Shown here piece by piece: positions 17,285 through 25,956 of a stretch of 64,000 nt of DNA. The stretch lies in NCBI GenBank assembly GCA_015472025.1, contig BNHL01000001.1, forward strand, positions 124,001 to 188,000, read 5' to 3'. The stretch's first letter is position 1, and each line of letters begins with the position of its first letter. The notes under the pieces were generated by a model. It did not search any database. It was not told where the DNA came from and saw only the letters and a list, made by a program, of their open reading frames with translations. This DNA is from Cytophagales bacterium WSM2-2. GTDB lineage: Bacteria; Bacteroidota; Bacteroidia; Cytophagales; Cyclobacteriaceae. The position numbers and the translations under genes were made by a program.

Positions 17285-18610
17285 TTAAAAGTGCCTTTCC
17301 TGCAGCCCAATTCCCAAAATTTTCAGCTCATCCAAAATGGGCGAATAGATTTCGGAGGCAACTGGAATAGTCACTCCCTTCTTCGAAATTTTATTTTGAA
17401 GTAAAAGCTTTGCCGCAATGGCGACCGGTAAACCTACAGTTTTGGCCATAGCTGTTTGAATTTCATCATCGCCTGTGGCCGTAAGCCAGGCCTGTATCTC
17501 TTTTTCTTTTCCTTGCAATTGATACCTGAACCGGTGCCACATAACAATAAAGTCTTTGTCGCCGGCTTTGAGCTTCCATCGTTTGTTGAGAATGTGCTCC
17601 AATGCCTGGGCCGGTGTGGCTCTCGCCAGCCCGATTTTCTCCTGAGAGAAAAATCCGCTCCATGTCAATCTCTTCATTTCTTCGCCCGAAGAAGAAATTG
17701 AAAAACGCCTGCAGATTTCATCTTCAGCTTTCTTTCCGGAATCGAGGAACGAGGAGATAAAATCCAAGTGACTCATCTCGCCTATTCCATCCATCACATA
17801 GGAATCATCGCAGCAACCGAGTTGTGCCAACACATTCCATGTACTACAATATCCTTTATTTCGGAGTGTTCCTCTCAAAACTGTTTTGCATTCTTGCAGT
17901 CCGTATACTTCCACATACTTCAACGAGTCACGATTGGCATAACCTTCATATTCACCAAAACCAGGCACTGCAATTGGAGTTGTACGTTGGAAAAGTTGCT
18001 GATAGGGAATGTATTTGAATTTTCCGTCTTGCAAATACTTAGCAGTGCCCTGACCAGCCAACACTACGTTACGTGGGTTCCAGGTGAATTTATATCGCCA
18101 GGGATTATCCGGATCTGTTTCCGGAGCTATCAATCCGCCAGTGAAAGATTCGAAAGATGTAATCGTTCCTCCCTCCGATTTGATCTTGTCCATCACTTGC
18201 ATGGCGCTCATATGATCTATTCCCGGATCAAGACCACATTCGTTTAAAAACAAGAGTCCTTTCAATTTCGCTTCTGTATCAAATCTTTTCATTTCCTCCG
18301 ACACATAACTGGCGGTAAGCAAATGCTTCCCTTCTGCCAGGCAAATTTTCGCCACCAGCGGGTGAAGTGCTGCAGGAATGAGGGAGATCACGACATCCGC
18401 TTTGCGAATTGCATTTGTACTCTCCTCCACATGTTCAATATTAAATGCAATTGCTTCTGCTAAAGGGGACGATCCTATTCTTTCCTGTGCCGCAACTTTA
18501 GAAAAATCTCCAACCGTAACACGCCAGTCACCGGCTGCTCCATTTTTTATCAAATATGAAATCAATGCTGAAGATGAGCGGCCCGCACCAAGCACCAGTA
18601 TTTTTTTCAT
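17285..18610 (-). CDS. Saccharopine dehydrogenase family protein
   Basis: The 441-residue protein begins with a Rossmann NAD(P)-binding fold (VLGAGRSSSALI at 6-17) and continues into the saccharopine dehydrogenase C-terminal domain, with LNECGLDPGIDHMSAMQ, SFTGGLIAPE and WRYKFTWNPRNVVLAGQG as family marks. Homologues act as saccharopine reductases (LYS9-like) in lysine metabolism, or on related amino-acid adducts. No other lysine gene is nearby, so the exact substrate remains open. Length is normal and the fold is complete. Confidence 0.88.
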   Translation of the reverse strand: MKKILVLGAGRSSSALISYLIKNGAAGDWRVTVGDFSKVAAQERIGSSPLAEAIAFNIEHVEESTNAIRKADVVISLIPAALHPLVAKICLAEGKHLLTASYVSEEMKRFDTEAKLKGLLFLNECGLDPGIDHMSAMQVMDKIKSEGGTITSFESFTGGLIAPETDPDNPWRYKFTWNPRNVVLAGQGTAKYLQDGKFKYIPYQQLFQRTTPIAVPGFGEYEGYANRDSLKYVEVYGLQECKTVLRGTLRNKGYCSTWNVLAQLGCCDDSYVMDGIGEMSHLDFISSFLDSGKKAEDEICRRFSISSSGEEMKRLTWSGFFSQEKIGLARATPAQALEHILNKRWKLKAGDKDFIVMWHRFRYQLQGKEKEIQAWLTATGDDEIQTAMAKTVGLPVAIAAKLLLQNKISKKGVTIPVASEIYSPILDELKILGIGLQERHF

Positions 18611-18731
18611 AGGCTGAAATTTATTCCGAAAAAGGTTGACAAGGTAAGGAGTTTAGAAAGAGTGGAGAAAATATTTAAATTTATTCCCCGCCTTAGGTTT
18701 TTCACCTTGGCGAATTAACAATCACAACTCT

Positions 18732-19205
18732 ATGATCACATCTGCCCGTTACTTTGACAACCTTGAAGATTTAGATTCAGAATCAAAATATTTAGTTCAT
18801 AAAGCGAAGGAGGCTACGGCTCATTCGTATGCGCCCTACTCCAAGTTCTGTGTCGGGGCTGCACTGATGCTCGATGACGGAACGATGATTTCCGGCTCCA
18901 ACCAGGAGAATGCCTCGTACCCGCTATGCATGTGTGCCGAGCGCGTAGCTCTCTATACCGCAGCCGCCACACACCCCGACCGGACGATCTCAAAACTGGC
19001 GGTGGTCGCACATAAGAAAAATCATAAAGACCTTACCCCTGCTTCCTGCTGCGGGGCGTGCCGCCAGGTATTATTGGAATTTGAACAACGCCAACACAAG
19101 CCGATGGAGATCATTATGCTGGGTGCCGATAAAAAATGGGTGAAAGTACCTTCGGCTGCCTCCCTGCTGCCCCTGGGCTTTACCAAAGACTCACTGGAAG
19201 GGTAG
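18732..19205 (+). CDS. cdd: Cytidine deaminase
   Basis: The 157-residue enzyme deaminates cytidine and deoxycytidine for pyrimidine salvage. The zinc site is complete: the first ligand and catalytic glutamate are in LCMCAERVALYTA, and the other two cysteines in SCCGACRQVLLEF. The N-terminal YAPYSKFCVGAAL segment is the usual substrate-binding start. The size fits the homotetrameric form. It is preceded by an unremarkable 120-bp intergenic region. Confidence 0.95.
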   Translation: MITSARYFDNLEDLDSESKYLVHKAKEATAHSYAPYSKFCVGAALMLDDGTMISGSNQENASYPLCMCAERVALYTAAATHPDRTISKLAVVAHKKNHKDLTPASCCGACRQVLLEFEQRQHKPMEIIMLGADKKWVKVPSAASLLPLGFTKDSLEG

Positions 19206-19308
19206 AATACTCATTTAACTTATGTAATATTTCTGTTATATTCCACTTACAAAACCAGTTTCATAAGGCTATTTTTGTTTTCTTTGAAGTCTGGCTAAAA
19301 TCTACTTT

Positions 19309-20133
19309 GTGATACAAGATATAGACATCTCGGACCTTAAGCGAATTACAGAACTGATCTATTCCAAGTATGGCTATGACTTCAGGAACTATGCAATGTC
19401 GTCTTTCAAAAGACGCATCCTGCGTATCACCGAACTAAAAAATCTCTCTTTAGAATCGCTCATCAAAAAACTCAATGAGTCTCCAGCATTTATTAATGAA
19501 TTTTTGGATGAACTGACCGTCAATGTGACGGAAATGTTTCGCGACCCCAGCTTTTGGCGGGTCATGAGAGACGAGATCATCCCCGGCATTTTATTGAATC
19601 ATAAAACCTTTAATATCTGGCATGCAGGATGCTCCTCCGGTGAGGAAGTCCTCTCCATGGCCATTCTGCTAAAGGAAATGGGAATCCACAATGACGTGTC
19701 GCTTTACGCCACAGACTTGGATGTGAACATACTGGAGCGGGCAAAAACAGCCAGCTACCCCGCCAAGAACATGGATCTCAATGAAAAGAACTACATCCGG
19801 TTTGAGGGAAAATGGAGTTTGCGCGACTATTATAAAGAAGAGAATGGCAGGGTAACCTTTGACAAGAACCTCTATAATAATGTCACCTTCCGCAAGCATG
19901 ACCTTGTTATGGGTGACATTTTCAACAAGTTTGACCTGATTCTTTGCAGGAACGTGATGATTTATTTTAATCAGACACTCCAGAACGAGGTGTTGAAGAA
20001 ATTCCATGAGAGTCTGTTCAAATATGGATACCTCGCCATTGGCTCGAAAGAGTCGTTGATTTGGTGTGATGTGGCCAACCGTTTTTTGGTAGCCAATAAC
20101 GAGGAGAAAGTTTATAAAAAAATAAAAGATTAG
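19309..20133 (+). CDS. cheR: CheR-type protein-glutamate methyltransferase
   Basis: The 274-residue protein has the CheR N-terminal helical domain (YGYDFRNYAMSSFKRRI) and a SAM-binding catalytic domain with VNVTEMFRDPSFW at 71-83, IWHAGCSSGEEV at 103-114, YATDLD and LILCRNVMIYF. It would methylate glutamates on a receptor using S-adenosylmethionine. The start is a GTG at 19309; the next ATG would remove conserved sequence. It stands first in a plus-strand run with cheB 11 bp downstream. No chemoreceptor, CheA or CheW gene occurs in the window, so the substrate may be a sensor encoded in this locus. Confidence 0.92.
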   Translation: MIQDIDISDLKRITELIYSKYGYDFRNYAMSSFKRRILRITELKNLSLESLIKKLNESPAFINEFLDELTVNVTEMFRDPSFWRVMRDEIIPGILLNHKTFNIWHAGCSSGEEVLSMAILLKEMGIHNDVSLYATDLDVNILERAKTASYPAKNMDLNEKNYIRFEGKWSLRDYYKEENGRVTFDKNLYNNVTFRKHDLVMGDIFNKFDLILCRNVMIYFNQTLQNEVLKKFHESLFKYGYLAIGSKESLIWCDVANRFLVANNEEKVYKKIKD

Positions 20134-20144
20134 GGGCGGGCCCG

Positions 20145-20738
20145 ATGAGTAGGTTCAACCTAAATAACAGTTATAAGGCCGTTGTTATAGGCGGCTCAGC
20201 GGGGAGTTTCCAGGGTATTACAAAGATTTTGTCGCAACTACCTAAAACTTTTCCGTTGCCAATCATTATGTGCTTACACCGACTAAAACACGTACGCAAT
20301 GGCTTCGTAGAGGCATTGTCTATAAAGAGCGTCTTTCCGGTGACAGAGCCCTATGACAAAGAACAAATTAAGAAAGGCGGGGTTTACCTGGCGCCATCCA
20401 ATTACCATATGTCAATTGAGTTGGGGAATTATTTTGCGATGAGTACCGAAGAGATGGTTAACAACTCCCGGCCTGCTATTGACCTGACACTGGGTACAGC
20501 AGCATATGTTTATCGCGATAAACTAATCGGCATTTTACTTTCAGGCGCTAACCGCGATGGTGGTTTAGGGATGAAGAATATCAAAGATAAAGGAGGCCTT
20601 ACTATTGTGCAGGAGCCTACTGAATGCATGATCGACACGATGCCTCGTGCAGCAATGTCCCTGACGAAAATAGATCATGTGTTGAAAGTAGATGAAATTG
20701 TAAGTTTGATGAATGAATTAGATAAGCATTACAAATGA
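20145..20738 (+). CDS. cheB: CheB-type protein-glutamate methylesterase, no receiver domain
   Basis: At 197 residues this is only the catalytic domain of CheB; the usual N-terminal receiver is missing. The triad is complete: Ser18 in IGGSAGS, His45 in MCLHRLKH and Asp138 in SGANRDGG. It would remove methyl groups placed by the adjacent CheR. Without a receiver it cannot be switched by CheA phosphorylation, so control must be by another route. Its last four bases overlap the start of the next gene (ATGA), showing translational coupling to the membrane GAF protein. Confidence 0.92.
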   Translation: MSRFNLNNSYKAVVIGGSAGSFQGITKILSQLPKTFPLPIIMCLHRLKHVRNGFVEALSIKSVFPVTEPYDKEQIKKGGVYLAPSNYHMSIELGNYFAMSTEEMVNNSRPAIDLTLGTAAYVYRDKLIGILLSGANRDGGLGMKNIKDKGGLTIVQEPTECMIDTMPRAAMSLTKIDHVLKVDEIVSLMNELDKHYK

Positions 20739-21526
20739 TCGAGCAATTACAGCTATTTTTTAAAGATCCGGCGAAGGTTACAAAAGCCTCTATGTTCGGC
20801 TTTTTTATTGCCGTTGTTATCACGGCTTACTTTCTTTTCACGCTGCCACACGACCTGGTGTACAGTGGAGGAATGATCGATTCCGGCAGGGCAACATTCG
20901 TTTATGTTAAATTATTTACAGTCGTGGGATTGGCCTTTGCCTTCTGCTACGCGTTGATCTTCTTTGCCCAAAAGACCAAAAAAGAAACGATCGTATACCT
21001 CGACAAAAAAACTGAAAACGCCAATGCGCAGGACAGCAATGGCGGAATGGGTGATGTTCAAGGTTCATTTAACCTTAATGTTCTCCGGGAAAAAGTTAAA
21101 GCCGGTAAGTCTCCTGAAAAATGGCAAAACGGCCTCAATGAAGTTTGTGATCAATTGAAGGCTGGCCAGGGTGTTTTATACACCATTCGTCAAAAGGGAG
21201 ATAAAAAAACAATCGAGTTTCAAACCGGCTATGCACTGGTATTAGCCGAGGGCGAAAAGAATCCTTCTTTCGAATGGGGTGAAGGATTGATCGGTCAGGT
21301 GGCCACATCCGGAAACTCTCTGTATCTGGATGAACTTCCCGAGGGTTACGCAGCTCGAATAGAGAGCGGACTTGGGAATGCACTGCCCAGGTTTTTGTTC
21401 ATTTTCCCCATTAAAAAAGAATCGGAAATAAAAGGAGTAATCGAGATCGCTACGTTCTCGGCTCTGTCAGAATCATTGCGCAAGCAAACCCAGGAGGCCT
21501 GTATCATTTTATCGGAGATCAGCTGA
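20735..21526 (+). CDS. Membrane GAF-domain sensor protein
   Basis: The 263-residue protein has two membrane helices at about 18-37 and 56-79 and a cytoplasmic GAF domain at about 125-263 (WGEGLIGQVATSGNSLYLDELP is the diagnostic core). There is no kinase, cyclase or phosphatase domain, so the GAF domain probably works on a partner. Its GAF resembles the one in the next gene's product (FRFAEGLVGQAAAEKDIVMRTEIP), suggesting both proteins read the same ligand or associate. The gene overlaps cheB by four bases and precedes the phosphatase gene by seven. Confidence 0.8.
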   Translation: MIEQLQLFFKDPAKVTKASMFGFFIAVVITAYFLFTLPHDLVYSGGMIDSGRATFVYVKLFTVVGLAFAFCYALIFFAQKTKKETIVYLDKKTENANAQDSNGGMGDVQGSFNLNVLREKVKAGKSPEKWQNGLNEVCDQLKAGQGVLYTIRQKGDKKTIEFQTGYALVLAEGEKNPSFEWGEGLIGQVATSGNSLYLDELPEGYAARIESGLGNALPRFLFIFPIKKESEIKGVIEIATFSALSESLRKQTQEACIILSEIS

Positions 21527-21533
21527 AACAACT

Positions 21534-24500
21534 ATGCTCAAGAACCTACGGATAAGTACTAAGATCATTGGCTTAATAGTGGCACTCGCCAGTGTTGGTG
21601 TTTTGGCTTTTGCCATTTTCACCTACCAGGTAAATGTCAAAGCCCAACAAGATAAGCTCAATGCGAGCATTATGGCTGTTGCCGACCAACAGGCTGAAAT
21701 GCTAAACAACTATTTCAATCACATCAACACCACGATCAAGTTCCTGCAGAGTTCAGATCATATAAAAAATCAGATTGCAAACAATCCCGATTCGCTGGCC
21801 TCCACTCTTGCGCAAATCAAAGATATCTATGCTTTTAGCGAAGTGTATATCACCGATAAAAAAGGCATTGTAAACGTATCAACCAATGCTGAAACGCAAG
21901 GGCGTAACCTCGCAGATCTGGATATTAATTTTTTCACTAACGCTTCATCTAGCATTCAGATCAGTGCCGTACGTAAAGAAGAGCAAACCTATTTTGTCTA
22001 TGCCGCTGGTGCCATAGACAACAAAGTGCTGGCATTTAAAATCGACCTGGAGCCGATTCACAAGAAGCTGGCTACTGGAAACATAGGCGAGACTGGTGAA
22101 AGCTACCTGGCTCAAAAGGATCCGACTACGCACAAATTAGTTATTGTAAGCCCGCTGCGAAATGATCCGGGCACGTTTCTCAAACCCATTGATGCAGGTA
22201 GTCATGCCAGCCGCGAGTTGCAATCAGCCATTGAAGGGAAAAGCGGTTCAAGCATCGGTACTGATTATCGGGGGAAAGAGACGCTAAAAGCTTTCCGTAA
22301 AGTCAATCAGGCAGGTTGGGGACTGGTTGTAAAAATAGACACAGCCGAAATCGACTCGCAGGGAGCTGACCTTATGCAAGTTTATTTATTCGGTGGATTG
22401 GCCATCGTTTTAATCGCCTGGGGAGCAGCTTTATTATTGTCTCGCACACTTACGCAGCCGTTGAACGACATGGGGCATACACTCGACCTGGTTTCACAAG
22501 GCGTGCTCCCTGAAAATATCGCAACAGGCAACCGCGATGAATTCGGTAAGATGGCTGATAAGGTAGATTCACTGGTGCAGACATTAAAAAGCAGTGCAGA
22601 ATTCGCGAAAAAAGTTGGGGAAGGTAAGCTTGATGCACCATTCAAACCGGTGAGCGAAAACGATACGCTTGGTCAGGCACTCATTCACATGCGCGATGAC
22701 CTGATTGATAATGAAAGAAAAGACAAAGAGCGCAACTGGATTGTACGTGGTGTGGCAGAAGCTGCCGAAATCCTGCGTGCACATGATACATTAGATGCAT
22801 TAGGTGATGATGTCATTCGGTTCATTGCCGAAAAAATAGGAGCTATTCAGGGTGTATTCTATGATGTTGACAATGCGGACCGGGACAAAATGCTCATCGA
22901 AATCCGGGCAAGTTTCGCCTATGGCCGCAAAAAATATTTGAAGAAGTCTTTCCGCTTTGCCGAAGGCCTCGTGGGTCAGGCAGCAGCAGAGAAAGACATC
23001 GTCATGCGAACCGAAATACCAGACGACTACCTGTCGATCACTTCAGGTATCCTGGGTGAGCAAAAACCAAATTGCATCCTGATCGCTCCGCTGATTACGA
23101 ATGAGGAGGTGTATGGACTACTTGAATTTGCGGGAATGAAAAAATTCGATCCATCGCACGTAAAATTTGTCCAGGAACTTAGTGTGATCCTCGCCCGTAC
23201 AATCTTCAACATCAAGGTCAACGAGCGTACACGCAAGCTCTTGTCAGAAGCTCAAACATTGAGTAACGAGCTTCAGGAGAAACAAGAAGTGTTGCGCCAG
23301 AATGCCGAGGAGATGCAGGCAACACAGGAAGAACTTAAGCGAAGCAACACGATGCTCGAAGAGCAGGTAGAAGAAGTAAATCGCACGCAGAAACGAATGC
23401 AGTTGCTGTTGGAAAATGCTTCAGAGGTGATCACCATCTACGAGGAGGATGGTACTATACGTTACGTTTCTCCTTCGGTGGAAACAATTTTGGGTTACTC
23501 ACAGCGCGAATTGCAAGGCAACAAGGACCTCGACAAAATACATCCCAATACACTCGAAGTGGCCCAGGGATTGTTCAAAAGGCTACGCGAAAATCCGGAT
23601 GAAAAAATTACAGTTCAATTTGAGTACCAGACAAAAGAAGGTAACTATATCTGGCTGGAAGCTACCGGTACCAACTTCATGAGCAACCGTGCCATCAGGG
23701 GATTGATCCTCAACTCCCGCGACATTACGGAGCGTAGACGTGCAGAACAAGAGCAACGGATGCGCAGTAAAATGCAAGCTCTCTCGGAAAACTCTCCCGA
23801 CCTTATTACACGTCTCGAACAAGACGCAATTTCATACATCAACCCGACCATCGAGGCTTATACCGGCAAATCGCCCAAGCAGTTCTTGAATAAGAAAGTA
23901 AGGGAGACCGAGCTAAATTCGACTATACTCGATCAGTGGTTATCAATCGTGGAAAAAGTAAATGCTTCGAATGATACCGTGGCAATGGAGATGGACTTCC
24001 CTACCGACCAGGGCAAGCGCATCATGCAGGTGAATGCCATTCCGGAATATGATGAGAAGAAAAATATAGAATCTGTGCTGGTGGTTTCTCACGATATCAC
24101 TGAGCGTAAGGAAATCGAAGTTGAGATCCAGAACAAGAACAAAAAGATCAACGACTCGATCAACTATGCGAAGCGGATTCAGAATGCCATTCTGCCAAGT
24201 AACAGGCATATCAATAAGGCACTACCGGATTCCTTTATTTTGTACAAGCCTCGCGATGTGGTCAGCGGAGACTTCCCGTGGTTCGTTCAGATCAAGAACG
24301 ATATATTTATTGCTGCCGTAGACTGCACGGGACACGGTGTTCCGGGTGCCCTACTCTCTTTGATTGGTTATTTCCTGCTCAACGATATTGTTCGCAGCCG
24401 TAAAATCACGGAAGCGGGTAAAATCCTTGACCTGCTCGATGAAGGGGTAACTCAAACCCTCCGCCAGGACCAGGACGACTCCGCTACTAAAGACGGTATG

Positions 24501-24899
24501 GACATTGCGCTCTGCCGGATCAATATTGAAACCCGGACTGTGGAATATGCAGGAGCGCACAGGCCGCTCTGGTGCATGAAAGGCGGAGTCATGGAAGAAG
24601 TTAAGGGAAATAAATTCCCGATTGGTGGTGGTATTTATAAAAACCAGACCAATTTTACGACCACAAAACTTCAGTTGGCCAAAGGTGATTCATTCTACTT
24701 CAGTTCAGACGGATTCCCCGACCAATTTGGTGGTCCTGAAGTACGCAAATTTGGCCCGAAAAAGACCCGCGAAATCATTGAGCAGGTGTACAAAAAATCC
24801 ATGCAGGAAGCCGCGCAGGTGTTTGACACCGAGTGGGAAGCATGGAAAGGCGAGCATAAGCAAACAGATGACGTACTTTTAATAGGAATTAAATTTTAA
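21534..24899 (+). CDS. Cache-HAMP-GAF-PAS-PAS-SpoIIE sensor phosphatase (SiaA-like)
   Basis: A 1121-residue transmembrane sensor. In order: membrane helix 10-32, a periplasmic Cache-like sensor 35-275, membrane helix 281-303, HAMP 300-352 with a second HAMP-like segment 355-392, GAF 405-560, a Gln/Glu-rich coiled coil 560-625, PAS domains near 618-735 and 740-858, and a PP2C-type SpoIIE phosphatase 880-1121. The phosphatase keeps the metal-binding acids: Asp913 in SGDF, Asp930 in VDCTGHG, DGMD near 990, and DD at 1112-1113. HAMP plus PP2C matches SiaA of Pseudomonas, and SiaB and SiaC homologues follow directly. It would dephosphorylate SiaC in response to an external signal. The usual aromatic after SGDF is proline here. 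Confidence 0.9.
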   Translation: MLKNLRISTKIIGLIVALASVGVLAFAIFTYQVNVKAQQDKLNASIMAVADQQAEMLNNYFNHINTTIKFLQSSDHIKNQIANNPDSLASTLAQIKDIYAFSEVYITDKKGIVNVSTNAETQGRNLADLDINFFTNASSSIQISAVRKEEQTYFVYAAGAIDNKVLAFKIDLEPIHKKLATGNIGETGESYLAQKDPTTHKLVIVSPLRNDPGTFLKPIDAGSHASRELQSAIEGKSGSSIGTDYRGKETLKAFRKVNQAGWGLVVKIDTAEIDSQGADLMQVYLFGGLAIVLIAWGAALLLSRTLTQPLNDMGHTLDLVSQGVLPENIATGNRDEFGKMADKVDSLVQTLKSSAEFAKKVGEGKLDAPFKPVSENDTLGQALIHMRDDLIDNERKDKERNWIVRGVAEAAEILRAHDTLDALGDDVIRFIAEKIGAIQGVFYDVDNADRDKMLIEIRASFAYGRKKYLKKSFRFAEGLVGQAAAEKDIVMRTEIPDDYLSITSGILGEQKPNCILIAPLITNEEVYGLLEFAGMKKFDPSHVKFVQELSVILARTIFNIKVNERTRKLLSEAQTLSNELQEKQEVLRQNAEEMQATQEELKRSNTMLEEQVEEVNRTQKRMQLLLENASEVITIYEEDGTIRYVSPSVETILGYSQRELQGNKDLDKIHPNTLEVAQGLFKRLRENPDEKITVQFEYQTKEGNYIWLEATGTNFMSNRAIRGLILNSRDITERRRAEQEQRMRSKMQALSENSPDLITRLEQDAISYINPTIEAYTGKSPKQFLNKKVRETELNSTILDQWLSIVEKVNASNDTVAMEMDFPTDQGKRIMQVNAIPEYDEKKNIESVLVVSHDITERKEIEVEIQNKNKKINDSINYAKRIQNAILPSNRHINKALPDSFILYKPRDVVSGDFPWFVQIKNDIFIAAVDCTGHGVPGALLSLIGYFLLNDIVRSRKITEAGKILDLLDEGVTQTLRQDQDDSATKDGMDIALCRINIETRTVEYAGAHRPLWCMKGGVMEEVKGNKFPIGGGIYKNQTNFTTTKLQLAKGDSFYFSSDGFPDQFGGPEVRKFGPKKTREIIEQVYKKSMQEAAQVFDTEWEAWKGEHKQTDDVLLIGIKF

Positions 24900-24932
24900 A
24901 GCAATAAATTCGGAACTTCAAACCCTACTGCA

Positions 24933-25487
24933 ATGAATTATATCTACGACCTGCACCGCACCATGATGACGCAAAAACTCATCCTGGTTTATGAGGGCGA
25001 CTTCACCCAGGAAACCACCAAATCGATCCTGTCGATGGCGGAGAGGAATCTCGACTCTACGGGTGAAGACTCTGGTATTAAGCGCAAAGTTTTCAATGTC
25101 ATGGTAGAGGCCCTTCAAAATATCGTGAAGCACAGCAGTGAACAAGGACTGCAGGCCGGGTCGCTCATCAGCAAAAGCGCCATCTTCCTGATCAGTAAGG
25201 ATGATACGCGTTATTGTGTAATGACTGGAAATCCAATTATGAAAACCAGTGTCGGGAAGCTTACCCAAAATCTGAATGACCTCAACGCTAAAGACAAAGA
25301 GGGTTTGAAAGAGATGTACAAAGATATTATCAAAAACACGCAGATATCCGAGAAGGGTGGAGCAGGCCTCGGGTTTGTGGATATGGCGAGAAAGTCGGGC
25401 GAAAAACTGGAATTCTCTTTCAATGAAATGGATTCCGCTCATGACTTCTTCTGTCTGAAAGTCAACATCTCACGCGAAAAAGAATAA
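24933..25487 (+). CDS. siaB: SiaB-family protein kinase
   Basis: The 184-residue protein matches the SiaB (DUF6272) family: EGDFTQETTKSIL, then the GHKL-like N-box FNVMVEALQNIVKHS, then GGAGLGFVDMARKSG as the ATP-lid/G-box region. In Pseudomonas, SiaB is a serine/threonine kinase that phosphorylates SiaC, opposed by the phosphatase SiaA. Here it lies between a SiaA-like phosphatase and a SiaC homologue, the same order. It is a soluble cytoplasmic protein with no sensor domain. The symbol is by homology; function in this organism is inferred. Confidence 0.87.
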   Translation: MNYIYDLHRTMMTQKLILVYEGDFTQETTKSILSMAERNLDSTGEDSGIKRKVFNVMVEALQNIVKHSSEQGLQAGSLISKSAIFLISKDDTRYCVMTGNPIMKTSVGKLTQNLNDLNAKDKEGLKEMYKDIIKNTQISEKGGAGLGFVDMARKSGEKLEFSFNEMDSAHDFFCLKVNISREKE

Positions 25488-25510
25488 TTAATTTATAAAC
25501 TGAATCAATC

Positions 25511-25873
25511 ATGGAAATCCTCAATTTGAAAGGTACCGAAGACACACCGACCATCATCCTCGATAAAAAGAATGGCATTTTTGAAATCAGCGGTCGTTCC
25601 CTCCCTGAAGACTCAGCAGAGTTTTATAGACCGGTACTTGAATGGATAAGTGCCTACGCCAAAGAAGCCAGCCCGGCAACCGAATTTGTCTTTAAGCTGG
25701 AATACTTCAACACAGCCTCGTCCAAGTTGATTCTGGATGTGCTTTCAGCCCTCGAAGAAATTAAGGGTATGAAAATCCTTTGGTACTTCCACGATGATGA
25801 TGAAGACATGGAAGAAGCAGGTCAGGAATTTTCTGAACTGGTGGAGATCCCATTTGAATTCAAAACCTATTAA
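25511..25873 (+). CDS. siaC: SiaC-family regulatory phosphoprotein (DUF1987)
   Basis: A 120-residue single-domain protein of the DUF1987 family, recognised by FEISGRSLPEDSAEFYRPVLEW and EYFNTASSKLILDVL. The threonine in YFNTASSK is residue 68, the same number I recall for the phosphorylated threonine of Pseudomonas SiaC. SiaC there binds and activates the diguanylate cyclase SiaD when unphosphorylated. No GGDEF protein is encoded in this window, so the output is presumably different. The gene follows siaB by 23 bp and precedes the ABC transporter gene. Confidence 0.9.
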   Translation: MEILNLKGTEDTPTIILDKKNGIFEISGRSLPEDSAEFYRPVLEWISAYAKEASPATEFVFKLEYFNTASSKLILDVLSALEEIKGMKILWYFHDDDEDMEEAGQEFSELVEIPFEFKTY

Positions 25874-25884
25874 AAAAAACCAAC

Positions 25885-25937
25885 AATCGTTAATGGTTAT
25901 TAGTTATTCGTGAAATACGTAGCCCCCATTAACGATT
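25885..25937. repeat. Inverted repeat between siaC and the ABC transporter gene
   Basis: AATCGTTAATGG (25885-25896) and CCATTAACGATT (25926-25937) are perfect 12-bp inverted arms separated by 29 bases, in the 83-bp gap after siaC. Related words (AATCGTTAAT, CCATTAA, TTAACGATTAAT) also occur in the merR-dprA spacer at 8089-8115 and 8658-8671, so this may belong to a dispersed intergenic family. It could attenuate or separate transcription of the transporter. Confidence 0.6.
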
Positions 25938-25956
25938 AACGGATAACGAAGAAGGG

